The notes beneath the pieces are model-generated. The model was not told the origin of the DNA. It saw only the letters and a program-made list of their open reading frames with translations, and ran no database searches. 64,000 nt of DNA from Acidiphilium acidophilum (GTDB taxonomy: Bacteria > Pseudomonadota > Alphaproteobacteria > Acetobacterales > Acetobacteraceae), in contig NZ_JAWXYB010000018.1 in NCBI RefSeq assembly GCF_033842475.1, positions 1,161,501 to 1,225,500 on the forward strand. The letters run 5' to 3'. Every line of letters begins with the position of its first letter. Positions within the stretch are counted from its first letter, which is position 1. The position numbers were made by a program, and so were the translations under genes. Of the stretch, positions 25,682-34,580 are shown piece after piece.

Positions 25682-26863
25682 ATGGACGCCAAAAAGGATA
25701 CGATTATCGAGGCACTTTTGGAACATCTGATCGAAAACGGCGCAGGCGATATCGCCACGGTATTTGCCAGGACCTTCGAACTCGCCATGCAGATCGAGCG
25801 CGAACGCTTCCTCCACGCCAGTCACTACGAGCGCAACCCCGATCGTCAGGGTTACGCCAATGGCTACAAGCCCAAGCGGATCGATACCCCGGCCGGGTCG
25901 ATCACCGTCGATGTCCCCAAAACCGCCGGTCACGTGGGCGAACCCTTCTACCCACAGTCCCTCGAACGCGGCCGACGCTCGGTCCGCGCCGTCATGGTCG
26001 CCGTCGCCGAAATGTACATCAAAGGCGTCTCCACCCGCGACGTCGAGGCCGTCATGCGCGAATTCGGCATCGAAAGCCTCTCCTCCGCTCAGGTCAGCCG
26101 CGCCAGCAAGCTGCTCGATGACGAACTCGCCGCCTGGCGCACCCGACCCCTCGCCGAGATCCGCTACCTCATCCTCGACGCCAGATATGAAAAAATGCGC
26201 GATAATGGCGTCGTCCGCGATGCCGCCGTGCTCTCGGCCATCGGCATCGGACCCGATGAACGCCGCCGTGTCCTCGGCGTCTCGGTCGCCCTTTCCGAGG
26301 CCGAAGTCCATTGGCGTGCCTTCCTCGAAAGCCTCCATCAGCGTGGCCTGCGAGGCGTCGAATTCATCGTCTCCGATGACCATGCCGGATTGCACGCCGC
26401 ACGCCGCGCCGTCTTCGGCGCCGCACACTGGCAACGATGCCAGTTCCACCTCGCCCAAAACGCCATCCACCACGCCCCCAACCACGCCATCCGCAAACGC
26501 ATCGGCGCAGAACTCCGGACCGTCTGGAACGCAAATTCCCTCGCCGCTGCCCAGATCGCTCTCACAACCCTCGTCAATGCCTATCGCGACACCGCACCAA
26601 AGCTCGCCGATTGGCTCGAACGAAATATCCCCGAAGGCCTCACCGTCTTCACACTGCCAGAACCCCACCAGCGCCGGCTTCGCACTTCCAACCCCATGGA
26701 ACGCGGCATCCAGCAGGAACTCAAACGCCGCACCACCAAAATCAGGGTCTTCCCCAACGAAGCCTCCCTCGAACGCCTCGTCAGCGCCGTCCTCGTCGAA
26801 ATCGATGAAAAATGGGCCGCCGACACCAAGGGCTACATCAAGTGGGACTACCAGGATGCCTGA
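25682..26863 (+). CDS. IS256-family transposase, copy 1
   Basis: A 393-residue mutator-type transposase. DDE residues are visible as YLILDARYEKMRD (first Asp), EFIVSDDHAGLHAARRAVF (second Asp), the C-x2-H block WQRCQFHLAQNAI and the Glu in SNPMERGIQQELKRRT. The N-terminal block HASHYERNPDRQGYANGYKPKRI followed by DTPAGSITVDVPKT is also family-typical. The ATG follows atggagaccg (ggag). An alternative-frame ATG at 26856 overlaps the stop and leads into the downstream split glycosyltransferase. Confidence 0.96.
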   Translation: MDAKKDTIIEALLEHLIENGAGDIATVFARTFELAMQIERERFLHASHYERNPDRQGYANGYKPKRIDTPAGSITVDVPKTAGHVGEPFYPQSLERGRRSVRAVMVAVAEMYIKGVSTRDVEAVMREFGIESLSSAQVSRASKLLDDELAAWRTRPLAEIRYLILDARYEKMRDNGVVRDAAVLSAIGIGPDERRRVLGVSVALSEAEVHWRAFLESLHQRGLRGVEFIVSDDHAGLHAARRAVFGAAHWQRCQFHLAQNAIHHAPNHAIRKRIGAELRTVWNANSLAAAQIALTTLVNAYRDTAPKLADWLERNIPEGLTVFTLPEPHQRRLRTSNPMERGIQQELKRRTTKIRVFPNEASLERLVSAVLVEIDEKWAADTKGYIKWDYQDA

Positions 26864-28201
26864 CCCCCGCTCGCCCTATTTTCCAGACATCAGGTTGCTC
26901 AATCACTTTCCGGGACAGTATCTCCATATTGTGCGCGATCTGTTGGCCGAGGGCGGCCATGAGATCGTGTTCATGACCGAACCGAACCGCAACAATCTCG
27001 CGGGCGTGCGCAAGGTGACCTATGCGCGGCCGCCCGCCACTCACGCGGCGGTGCATCCGAGCGCGCGCGAATTCGACGTCGCGATGCGCCGTGCCGAGGC
27101 CGGGTATGCCGGTGCCAACCAGATCAAGGCGCTCGGCTTCGTGCCGGATGTGATCATCGGCCATCACGGCTGGGGCGAATTGCTCAACCTGTGCGATGTG
27201 TTCCCCGGCGTGCCGATCCTGGGATATTTCGAGTTCTACTACCGGCTCGACGGGACGGATGTGAATTTCGATCCGGAATTCCCGATGTCCGATGACCGGT
27301 ACGGCGCGGTGCGGGCCAAGAACGGGGTGAACCATCTGGCGATCGCGCTGGAACAGCATGGTCAGACGCCGACCCATTGGCAGTGGCGGACCTACCCGGA
27401 ATGGGCGCGCGAGCGGATTTCGATCATCCGTGAAGGGGTGGATCTGGATGTCTGCAAACCCGATCCGATGGCCCGGCGCCGCAATCTCGGGGTCGGGAAC
27501 CTCAAGGTCGGGCCGAAGCAGAAACTGATCACCTATGTCGCGCGCAATCTTGAACCTTATCGGGGGTTCCACACCTTCATGCGGGCATTGCCGGCGGTTC
27601 TGGCGGCGCGGCGCGATGTCGTCGTGTCGATCGTGGGCGGTGACGAGGTCAGCTATGGCGCCGCGCCGGCGAGCGGGACCTGGCGCTCGCAGTTGATGGC
27701 CGAGGTCGGGGACCGGATCGATCCGGACCGCGTGCATTTTCTGGGGCGTGTGGCCTATGATGATCATGTGAAACTGCTTCAGCGTTCCGACGCGCATGTT
27801 TATTTTTCCTACCCGTTCGTCGCATCGTGGAGCCTGCGCGAGGCGCTTGCGACCGGGGCGCCGGTGATTGGTTCGGATACCGCGACGGTGACCGAATTCG
27901 TCCACCACGAAGCCACCGGACTGGTGACGCCGACGCTCGATCACGACCGGCTCGCCGAGACCACCCTGCGGATGCTGGAAGATCGCAAGCTGAGCGCCCG
28001 GCTCGGTGCCGGCGCGCGGGACTACGCTGCGGACAACCTCGATCTCAAGGCCTATCTGCGCGCATTCCGTGCCGAGATCGAGCGGATCACCGGGCAGTCC
28101 CTGACACCGCCTGCCTCGGCGCCGGTTCGAAAAGCCGCAAAGCCGAAGGCGCCGGCACCCCGTTCCGCCGCCAAACGCGGCGCGCTGGCCGGGACCGCCG
28201 T

Positions 28202-28837
28202 ATGACCGATCCGATGGTCACGGTGGTCGATCATCCGCTGGTCGAGCACAAGCTCAGCCTGATGCGCAGCATCGAGACGCCGACCGGCGATTTTCGTCGG
28301 CTGGCGCGCGAGATCAGCCTGTTGATGGGCTACGAGGTGTTGCGCGACCTCAAGGTCCAGCCGGTCGATATCCAGACCCCGATGGAGCCGATGACCGCGC
28401 GACAGGTATCGGGCAAGAAACTCTGCTTCATCTCGATCCTCCGGGCCGGGGATGGTATTCTCGGTGGCATGATCGACCTCGTGCCCTCGGCGCGGATCGG
28501 GCATATCGGGCTTTATCGCGACCCGGTCAGCCACACGCCGATCGAATATTATTTCAAGGTTCCCGAGGACATGGCCGAACGCCTGACCGTGGTGGTCGAC
28601 CCGATGCTGGCGACCGGACACTCGGCGGAAGCCGCGATCACCCGGTTGAAACGCGCGGGCGCCTCGGCGATCAAATTCGTCTGCCTGATCGCGGCTCCTG
28701 AAGGCGTCGCGGTGCTGCGCCGCGGACATCCGGACGTTGCGATCTTTGCCGCCGCGATCGACCGCGAGCTCGATGAACACGCTTACATTCGTCCCGGGCT
28801 GGGCGATGCCGGAGACCGGTTGTTCGGCACAAAATAG
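28202..28837 (+). CDS. upp: Uracil phosphoribosyltransferase
   Basis: A 211-residue salvage enzyme converting uracil and PRPP to UMP. The PRPP loop is [17 protein letters not shown] (about residues 124-140). The uracil-binding C-terminal region reads [19 protein letters not shown]. The N-terminus [17 protein letters not shown] is characteristic. The ATG overlaps the last four bases of the interrupted glycosyltransferase gene, so before the IS insertion it may have been translated from that transcript. An agmatinase-type gene starts 10 bases downstream. Confidence 0.95.
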   Translation: MTDPMVTVVDHPLVEHKLSLMRSIETPTGDFRRLAREISLLMGYEVLRDLKVQPVDIQTPMEPMTARQVSGKKLCFISILRAGDGILGGMIDLVPSARIGHIGLYRDPVSHTPIEYYFKVPEDMAERLTVVVDPMLATGHSAEAAITRLKRAGASAIKFVCLIAAPEGVAVLRRGHPDVAIFAAAIDRELDEHAYIRPGLGDAGDRLFGTK

Positions 28838-28847
28838 GGAGCGGCTT

Positions 28848-29792
28848 ATGACGCAGCACTTCAACCAGCCGACCAGCGGCAACGACATGCCCCGCTTCGG
28901 CGGCATTGCGACCATGATGCGCCTGCCCCAGGCCGAGACCGCCGCCGGGCTCGATGCCGCCTTCATCGGGGTGCCGATGGATATCGGGACTTCCAACCGG
29001 TCCGGCACACGGTTCGGTCCGCGCGCGATCCGGGCCGAGTCGGTGATGCTGCGACCCTACAACATGGCGACCGGCGCGGCCCCGTTCGAGCGGATGCAGG
29101 TCGCCGATCTCGGCGATATCGCAACCAACCCCTACAATCTGGAAAAATCGATCGGGCTGATCGAGACCGGCATCGCCGAGGTGCTCCGGCATGACTGCAT
29201 TCCGCTGATCCTTGGCGGCGATCATACCCTGACCTACCCGGTGCTTCGGGCGATGGCGGCGAAGCATGGGCCGGTCGGGTTCATCCATATCGACGCCCAT
29301 GCCGATGTGAACGACACCATGTTCGGGGAACGCATCGCCCACGGTACCCCCTTTCGCCGGGCGGTGGAGGATGGTGCGATCGATCCGCAACGCGCGATCC
29401 AGATCGGGCTGCGCGGGACCGGCTACGCACCCACCGATTTCGACTGGCAGTGCGAACAGGGGTTCCGGATCGTTCCGGTCGAGGAGTGCTGGCACCGTTC
29501 GCTCGCGCCGCTGATGGAAGAGGTGCGTAGCCTGATGGGCAGCGGGCCGGTCTATCTGACCTATGATATCGACAGTCTCGATCCCTCGGTCGCCCCCGGC
29601 ACCGGCACGCCGGAAATCGGGGGTCTGACCACGATCCAGGCGCTGGAAATCATCCGCGGCTGTGCGGGACTCGATCTGGTCGGGGCCGACCTCGTCGAGG
29701 TCGCGCCGGCTTACGATACCACGGGGACGACCGCGCTGATCGGGGCTAATCTGCTTTATGAGATGTTGTGCGTGTTGCCCGAAAGGAAGTGA
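28848..29792 (+). CDS. speB: Agmatinase / guanidinobutyrase-type ureohydrolase
   Basis: A 314-residue manganese enzyme of the arginase superfamily that hydrolyses agmatine (or a similar guanidino compound) to putrescine and urea. Metal-binding blocks are LILGGDHTLTYP, FIHIDAHADVND and LTYDIDSLDPSVAPGTGTPEIGG. Length is typical of proteobacterial agmatinases. Substrate specificity (agmatine, guanidinobutyrate or proclavaminate-type) cannot be settled by eye. The stop is followed 11 bases later by palindrome module R2, a probable terminator. Confidence 0.88.
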   Translation: MTQHFNQPTSGNDMPRFGGIATMMRLPQAETAAGLDAAFIGVPMDIGTSNRSGTRFGPRAIRAESVMLRPYNMATGAAPFERMQVADLGDIATNPYNLEKSIGLIETGIAEVLRHDCIPLILGGDHTLTYPVLRAMAAKHGPVGFIHIDAHADVNDTMFGERIAHGTPFRRAVEDGAIDPQRAIQIGLRGTGYAPTDFDWQCEQGFRIVPVEECWHRSLAPLMEEVRSLMGSGPVYLTYDIDSLDPSVAPGTGTPEIGGLTTIQALEIIRGCAGLDLVGADLVEVAPAYDTTGTTALIGANLLYEMLCVLPERK

Positions 29793-29838
29793 GGGAAGGA
29801 AGACTTCTTTTTGTGAACAAAAAGAAGCAAAAAAACTT

Positions 29839-30867
29839 CCTGCTTACCCATAAGTCTCAGCCAATTTCAACAAGCGATACGGCATAGGCGGCGCCGTGAC
29901 GATAGCGTAGCCGAGTCGGGGGATCATGCTGGCGAGGTCGTATCTGCGGTTGAAGCGGTACTCGAACTCGGCGAGATATCGCGGCACGTGTTTGGTGCTG
30001 ATTGCCCGGTAGGTACCGTTGATTGCGGATTTGATATTGCCGAGCGCGGTATTGACCCATTTGAAGGCGGGGTTGCGAACGGCCGCGGGGCCACTGCCCG
30101 TCAGGGTCGGCTGATGCTGGCATCCGGCATCGGTCACGCGATGAAAACAGGCAAGCCCATCACTGACCACGGTGCAGGACGGATCGAGGCTGTTCAATGC
30201 AAATCGTGAAATCGCCTGGCCGGTGAACCCGGCCACGCGGCGCAGTTTCAAGCGTGCTGGCTTGCCGTCATCGGTGGTTTCGACCGCGGCGACAAACGGC
30301 GTCTTGCCCGGTGCCCCGCGTCCACGCTTGCCGCCCGAACGCTCACCGCCCAGGACCGCGTCGTCGATTTCAACCCGCCCCTTCAGGCGCTTGCGCCCGT
30401 CGCGCTCCATCATCGCCTGCTGGATCTTGTGCTTGAGCATCCACGCCGTGGTCTGGCGTACACCGAGGCGCCGCCCCAGTTCGATCGAGGATATGCCCTG
30501 TTTGCTCTGCGTCAGATGATACATCGCCCGAAACCACGTGCGCAGTGGCAGCTTGGTCGACGCGAAAATCGTCCCCGCGATCGGTGAGGTCTGGCGACGG
30601 CAGGTGCTGCATTGGAACAAGTCGCGTGTCTTGACTTCACTGTAGGTTGTCCCGCCGCAGATCGGGCAGGAAAACCCATCGCGCCAGCGCAGCTTGATCA
30701 CGACAGCTCGGCATTGCTCCTCGGTGCCGTACAACCGATCAAATTCGGCCTCGCTCAGCCCTTTTTGTAACTGCACCGCATTGCGCGCCATCGAAAACCT
30801 CCGCTCATGCCTCAATGTTCCTGTTTTGTACATGACGAAATGCGGCTGATCAAGATGGTTAAGCAGA
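29839..30867 (-). mobile_element. IS1595-family (ISXO2-like) insertion sequence
   Basis: A 1029-bp element bounded by AAAAACTT direct repeats (29831-29838 and 30868-30875), the 8-bp duplication typical of this family. The terminal inverted repeats begin CCTGCTTACCCAT on the left and TCTGCTTAACCAT on the right, and similarity continues to CAGCC. The one gene is a transposase on the minus strand, apparently intact. The insertion point is within palindrome module R2. Confidence 0.88.
29844..30791 (-). CDS. IS1595-family transposase (ISXO2-like)
   Basis: A 315-residue transposase. It has an N-terminal zinc ribbon (CPICGG ... CSTCRRQTS, about residues 36-60), a helical region GISSIELGRRLGVRQTTAWMLKHKI and an ISXO2-like DDE domain. 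The DDE domain carries EIDDAVLGGERSGGKRGRG, TVVSDGLACFHRV and the C-terminal EFEYRFNRRYDL. The start ATG at 30791 follows a good ggagg ribosome site. A longer frame to 30833 lacks one and would start in the inverted repeat region. The reading frame is intact, so the element may still be active. Confidence 0.94.
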   Translation of the reverse strand: MARNAVQLQKGLSEAEFDRLYGTEEQCRAVVIKLRWRDGFSCPICGGTTYSEVKTRDLFQCSTCRRQTSPIAGTIFASTKLPLRTWFRAMYHLTQSKQGISSIELGRRLGVRQTTAWMLKHKIQQAMMERDGRKRLKGRVEIDDAVLGGERSGGKRGRGAPGKTPFVAAVETTDDGKPARLKLRRVAGFTGQAISRFALNSLDPSCTVVSDGLACFHRVTDAGCQHQPTLTGSGPAAVRNPAFKWVNTALGNIKSAINGTYRAISTKHVPRYLAEFEYRFNRRYDLASMIPRLGYAIVTAPPMPYRLLKLAETYG

Positions 30868-30947
30868 AAAAACTTTGCCGATCGGGGACTGTGCCGGTGA
30901 AAACGCCCGTGCCCCCACCGAGCGAAAGTTTTTTGCTTCTTTTTTAC

Positions 30948-30967
30948 AAAAAAGAAGCGCTCGCTTC
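30948..30967 (-). terminator. Rho-independent terminator of sdhB
   Basis: On the minus strand the sdhB stop is followed three bases later by GAAGCG-AG-CGCTTC, a perfect stem, and then T6. This is a canonical intrinsic terminator. Its T run is also the left arm of the R2 palindrome, so it is nested in the repeat module. Confidence 0.82.
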
Positions 30968-30970
30968 ACC

Positions 30971-31753
30971 CTATCCGTGCCGCTCAACCATCAACTGCTT
31001 GATCTTGCCGATCGCCTTGGCCGGATTGAGGCCTTTCGGGCAGGTCTGGGTGCAGTTCATGATGGTGTGGCAGCGGTAGAGTTTGAACGGGTCTTCCAGT
31101 GCATCGAGACGCTTTCCCATGGCTTCATCGCGCGAATCGGCGATCCAGCGATAGGCGGCGAGCAGAACGGCAGGGCCGAGATAGCGATCGCCATTCCACC
31201 AGTAGGATGGGCAGGAGGTGGTGCAGCAGAAACACAGGATGCACTCCCACATGCCGTCGAGTTCTGCGCGCTCCTCGATGCTTTGCAGGCGCTCGCCGTC
31301 CGGCGGGGCGGGGGTATCGGCTTGCAGCCAGGGTTCGATCGAGCGGTATTGCGCGTAGGCCTGGGTGAGGTCGGGCACGAGGTCCTTGACCACGGCCATG
31401 TGCGGCAGCGGGTTGATCCTGACCTCGGCGGTCACGTCATCGATCGGTTTGAGGCAGGCGAGGGTGTTGGTGCCGTCGATGTTCATGGCACAGGAGCCGC
31501 AGATACCTTCACGGCAGGAGCGGCGGAAGGTCAGGGTGGGATCGATTTCGTTCTTGATCTTGATCAGCGCGTCCAGCACCATCGGGCCGCATTTGTCGAG
31601 GTCGATTTCGTAGCTGTCAGTATGGGGATTGCCCGCATCGTCCGGGTTCCAGCGATAGACCTGGAACGTCTTGATGCGGGTGGCACCGGGCTCGGCCTTA
31701 TAGGTGTGGCCCTGGGTGACACGGCTGTTCTTCGGGAGGGTGAGTTCGGCCAT
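30971..31753 (-). CDS. sdhB: Succinate dehydrogenase iron-sulfur subunit
   Basis: A 260-residue Fe-S subunit of complex II that passes electrons from SdhA to ubiquinone. All three cluster sites are visible: the [2Fe-2S] [21 protein letters not shown], the [4Fe-4S] [13 protein letters not shown] and the [3Fe-4S]/[4Fe-4S] [17 protein letters not shown]. It is the last gene of sdhC-sdhD-sdhA-sdhB, 16 bases after sdhA, and ends in an intrinsic terminator. Confidence 0.97.
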   Translation of the reverse strand: MAELTLPKNSRVTQGHTYKAEPGATRIKTFQVYRWNPDDAGNPHTDSYEIDLDKCGPMVLDALIKIKNEIDPTLTFRRSCREGICGSCAMNIDGTNTLACLKPIDDVTAEVRINPLPHMAVVKDLVPDLTQAYAQYRSIEPWLQADTPAPPDGERLQSIEERAELDGMWECILCFCCTTSCPSYWWNGDRYLGPAVLLAAYRWIADSRDEAMGKRLDALEDPFKLYRCHTIMNCTQTCPKGLNPAKAIGKIKQLMVERHG

Positions 31754-31769
31754 TGTGCAAATCCCCTGA

Positions 31770-33581
31770 TCAGTACACGCGCTTTTTGGGCGGGAATACC
31801 GAGACGTCGTTGGTCATCGTCTGCATTCGGACCGGGCGGTAGTCGAGCGAAACCGCGCCGTCCGGCGTGCAACGGGCCAGCGTGTGCTTCATCCACTCAT
31901 GATCGTCGCGTTCAGTGTAATCGTCATGCGCGTGGGCACCGCGGCTTTCGTGACGGGCCTCGGCGGAGACCATGGTGGTGATCGCGTTGCCCATCAGGTT
32001 CTGGAGTTCGAGGGCTTCCATCAGGTCGGAATTCCAGATCATGCCGCGATCGGAAATCGCGAGATCCTTCATACCGTGCCAGAGGCCGGACATTTTATCG
32101 ACACCTTCCCTGAGCGTTTTCGAATTGCGGAAGACCGCCGCGTGGTTCTGCATGGTGCGCTGCATGTTGTCGCGCAGGGCGGCGACGGTTGTACCGCCCT
32201 TGGCGTGACGTGTGGCGTCCAGCCGATCGAGCGACGCTTCGCCGGCACGCGGCGGCAGGTTGGGTTGCGAGGCACCGGACGTAACGATTTTCGCGGCCTG
32301 ATGCGCGGCGGCCCGCCCGAATACCACGAGATCGAGCAGCGAGTTGGTGCCCAGACGGTTGGCACCGTGAACCGAGACGCAGGCGGCCTCGCCGACCGCC
32401 ATCAGGCCGGGAACGGTGGCGTCCGGGTCCGATGCCGTGGGGCGGAGGACTTCGGCGCGGAAATTGGTCGGGATACCGCCCATGTTGTAATGCACGGTCG
32501 GCAGCACCGGGATCGGCGCCTTGGTGACCTCGACACCGGCGAACACGCGGGCGGTTTCGGAAATGCCGGGCAGGCGCTCGTGCAGTTGCTCGGGTCTCAG
32601 CCCTTCGAGATGCAGCAGGATATGATCCTTGTTGGGGCCGCAGCCGCGCCCTTCCATGATCTCGATCGTCATCGATCGCGAAACCACGTCACGCGAGGCG
32701 AGATCCTTGGCGGTCGGCGCGTAGCGCTCCATGAAGCGCTCGCCCTCGGCGTTGGTGAGGTAGCCGCCTTCGCCGCGTGCGCCCTCGGTGATCAGGCACC
32801 CGGCGGGAAAGATGCCGGTGGGGTGGAACTGGACGAATTCCATGTCCTGCATCGGCAGACCGGCGCGCAACGCCATGCCGCCGCCATCGCCGGTGCAGGT
32901 GTGCGCCGAGGTGCACGACAGATAGGCGCGGCCATAGCCGCCGGTGGCGAGAACCACCAACTGGGCGCGGAAGCGATGGATCGTACCGTCTTCGAGGCAC
33001 CAGGCCATCACGCCGCGGCAGGTGCCTTCATCGTCCATGATCAGGTCGGTCGCGAAATATTCGACGAAGAATTCGACGTCCTGCTTGAGGCTCTGCTGAT
33101 ACAGCGTGTGCAGGATAGCGTGGCCGGTGCGGTCGGCGGCGGCGCAGGCGCGAGGCACCGGGGCGGCACCGAATTCCTTCATGTGGCCGCCGAACGGGCG
33201 CTGGTAGATTTTACCATCCTCGGTGCGGCTGAACGGAACACCGAAATGTTCGAGCTCATAGATCGCCGGGATCGCTTCGCGGACCATGTATTCGATGGCG
33301 TCCTGATCGCCGAGCCAGTCCGAGCCTTTGACGGTGTCGTACATGTGCCAGCGCCAGTCATCGGGTTCCATGTTGCCGAGCGCGGCGCCGATCCCGCCCT
33401 GAGCCGCGACGGTGTGGCTGCGGGTCGGGAAGACCTTGGTGATGCAGGCGGTTTTCAGCCCGGCCTGACCCATGCCGAGGGTGGCGCGCAGACCCGATCC
33501 GCCGGCGCCGACCACCAGCACGTCATAGGTATGGTCGATGATGGTGTAGGCGCCGAGCGATGGCTTCGACATGGCGTTCAT
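31770..33581 (-). CDS. sdhA: Succinate dehydrogenase flavoprotein subunit
   Basis: A 603-residue FAD subunit that oxidises succinate to fumarate in the citric acid cycle. The N-terminal FAD motif is [15 protein letters not shown] (about residues 23-37), and the covalently flavinylated histidine lies in [11 protein letters not shown]. Substrate-site blocks are [27 protein letters not shown] and [10 protein letters not shown]. Length is typical of alphaproteobacterial SdhA. The gene sits 19 bases after sdhD on the minus strand. Confidence 0.97.
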   Translation of the reverse strand: MNAMSKPSLGAYTIIDHTYDVLVVGAGGSGLRATLGMGQAGLKTACITKVFPTRSHTVAAQGGIGAALGNMEPDDWRWHMYDTVKGSDWLGDQDAIEYMVREAIPAIYELEHFGVPFSRTEDGKIYQRPFGGHMKEFGAAPVPRACAAADRTGHAILHTLYQQSLKQDVEFFVEYFATDLIMDDEGTCRGVMAWCLEDGTIHRFRAQLVVLATGGYGRAYLSCTSAHTCTGDGGGMALRAGLPMQDMEFVQFHPTGIFPAGCLITEGARGEGGYLTNAEGERFMERYAPTAKDLASRDVVSRSMTIEIMEGRGCGPNKDHILLHLEGLRPEQLHERLPGISETARVFAGVEVTKAPIPVLPTVHYNMGGIPTNFRAEVLRPTASDPDATVPGLMAVGEAACVSVHGANRLGTNSLLDLVVFGRAAAHQAAKIVTSGASQPNLPPRAGEASLDRLDATRHAKGGTTVAALRDNMQRTMQNHAAVFRNSKTLREGVDKMSGLWHGMKDLAISDRGMIWNSDLMEALELQNLMGNAITTMVSAEARHESRGAHAHDDYTERDDHEWMKHTLARCTPDGAVSLDYRPVRMQTMTNDVSVFPPKKRVY

Positions 33582-33600
33582 GAGACGATGTCCTGAATGA

Positions 33601-34005
33601 TCAAAAAGTCAGTTTCAAAACCGACAGCAGCGCGAGCAGGCCGAACGCGCCGACCGCCGCGCGCATCGCGAGAAGGCTGGCGAGGCGTTTGCCCTCGGTG
33701 TGGATGTAGTCTTCGATGACGACCTGCAAACCCAGTTGCAGATGATAGAACAGGGCCAGAATGAGCGCGATGAACAGCACCGCGTTCCACGGCTCGGCCA
33801 TGTAGCGCAGCATCGCGGCCTGATCGGCACCTTCGAGGAGGAAGACCGAGAGCACGAAATAAAGGGCCAGTGGCAGCAATGCCATCGCGGTCAGCCGTTG
33901 AGCCCACCAATGGCCGAGTCCGGATTTCGCCGATCCCATGCCACGGGCGCGCCCGAGCGATGAGCGCATGATCCGGACCGCCTGATCGCCGCGCGGCGCG
34001 CTCAT
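33601..34005 (-). CDS. sdhD: Succinate dehydrogenase hydrophobic membrane anchor subunit
   Basis: A 134-residue three-span membrane protein. Spans are near [35 protein letters not shown] and [18 protein letters not shown]. The [18 protein letters not shown] block with its heme-ligand-type histidine, followed by a charged loop, is typical of SdhD. Its ATG overlaps the sdhC stop by four bases (34002-34005). It anchors SdhAB to the inner membrane and helps bind ubiquinone. Confidence 0.93.
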   Translation of the reverse strand: MSAPRGDQAVRIMRSSLGRARGMGSAKSGLGHWWAQRLTAMALLPLALYFVLSVFLLEGADQAAMLRYMAEPWNAVLFIALILALFYHLQLGLQVVIEDYIHTEGKRLASLLAMRAAVGAFGLLALLSVLKLTF

Positions 34006-34433
34006 AGGATGACCAGCCCGATGATCCAGAACAACACCGTCAGCCCCGCACTCGCCGCGAGAACGGCGTAGCCGGTGCGATACATCGTCGGCAGATCGAA
34101 CCCGTAGCCGGCATCCCAGAGCAGGTGGCGGATGCCGTTGCAGAAATGATAGAACAGGGCGAGGGTGAAGCCGAACAGGATGATCATGCCGAGGATTGAA
34201 TCGACCAGCGATTGAGCGACGGCAAAAGCATGGGGGGATGTTGCGGCGGCGGCCAGCCAGAGTGCGAGCAGGACGGCACCGAACGACAGGGCCACCCCGG
34301 TGATCCGGTGGAAGATCGAGAGAGCCGAGGATATCTGCGGCTTGTAGACCTGGAGATGTGGCGATAACGGGCGTTGGACGAGTTTGCCGGCGGAATTGCG
34401 CCCCTGCATCAGGGCTTCACGCACATCTTGCAT
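34002..34433 (-). CDS. sdhC: Succinate dehydrogenase cytochrome b556 subunit
   Basis: A 143-residue three-span membrane protein that carries heme b with SdhD. The signature RPLSPHLQVYKPQISSALSIFHRITGVALSFG and the heme histidine in LALFYHFCNGIRHLLWDAGYG are both present. The start is ambiguous: ATG 34433, GTG 34442 and TTG 34445 are in frame and none has a strong ribosome site. I chose the ATG. The upstream 147 bases hold the operon promoter, shared with nothing else because the next gene upstream, on the same strand, ends there. Confidence 0.93.
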   Translation of the reverse strand: MQDVREALMQGRNSAGKLVQRPLSPHLQVYKPQISSALSIFHRITGVALSFGAVLLALWLAAAATSPHAFAVAQSLVDSILGMIILFGFTLALFYHFCNGIRHLLWDAGYGFDLPTMYRTGYAVLAASAGLTVLFWIIGLVIL

Positions 34434-34580
34434 GGTGATCACCAATCAGTCGATCGTTGGAGAAACATATCGAAATGCTGCACTTGCTTACTGCCCGAGG
34501 TGGCAGGGGTCAACCAGATGTCAATGTAGTGAGGCCGGGTTAACCGCCGCTTTCGATTTCGGAAAATAAGCCAAAAAACT

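Larger units (their letters stand above)
25552..26904 (+). mobile_element. IS256-family insertion sequence, copy 1
   Basis: A 1353-bp element flanked by the 8-bp direct repeat ACTTTCCG (25544-25551 and 26905-26912). The terminal inverted repeats of 25 bases match at 20 positions. They share AACCTGA and GTCTGGAAA at the same offset from each end, with outer sequences GGTGGTGT and GATTGAGC. It encodes one transposase. The duplication length and inverted repeats agree with the IS256 family. An apparently identical copy is at 56319-57671. It split a glycosyltransferase gene. Confidence 0.95.
25519..28205 (+). pseudogene. GT-B (GT4-like) glycosyltransferase gene split by an IS256-family element
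   Basis: The 5' piece (GTG 25519 to 25551) reads VRFLFVHQNFP. The rest (26905-28205) reads HFPGQYLHIVRDLLAEGGHEIVF onward. Removing the IS and one target copy restores a continuous frame, NFPGQYLHIV. The remainder holds [64 protein letters not shown] and [19 protein letters not shown], a GT4 glycosyltransferase of about 440 residues, plus a Lys/Ala/Pro tail. An IS-derived ATG at 26856 is in frame with the 3' piece and could restart translation without the first beta strand. Its end overlaps upp by four bases. Confidence 0.9.
29804..30958. repeat. Paired A/T-stem palindrome module, copy R2 (split by an IS1595-family element)
   Basis: The outer palindromes are 29804-29827 (arms CTTCTTTTTGT and complement) and 30935-30958 (arms GCTTCTTTTTT and complement). 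Between them, after removing the IS at 29839-30867 and one target copy, is a centre of about 75 bases. It contains GCCCGTGCCCC, the complement of GGGGCACGGGC in copy R3. Its borders, caaaaaaacttt and aaagttttttgc, mirror each other. It lies 11 bases after the agmatinase stop and 12 bases from the sdhB stop, so it separates two convergent transcripts. Confidence 0.75.

Noticed and set aside
25764-28205. 813-codon open frame across the IS and the glycosyltransferase remnant
   Set aside because: The first 364 codons are an out-of-frame translation of the transposase gene (Ser/Pro-rich). Only the part from 26856 has any protein-like content.
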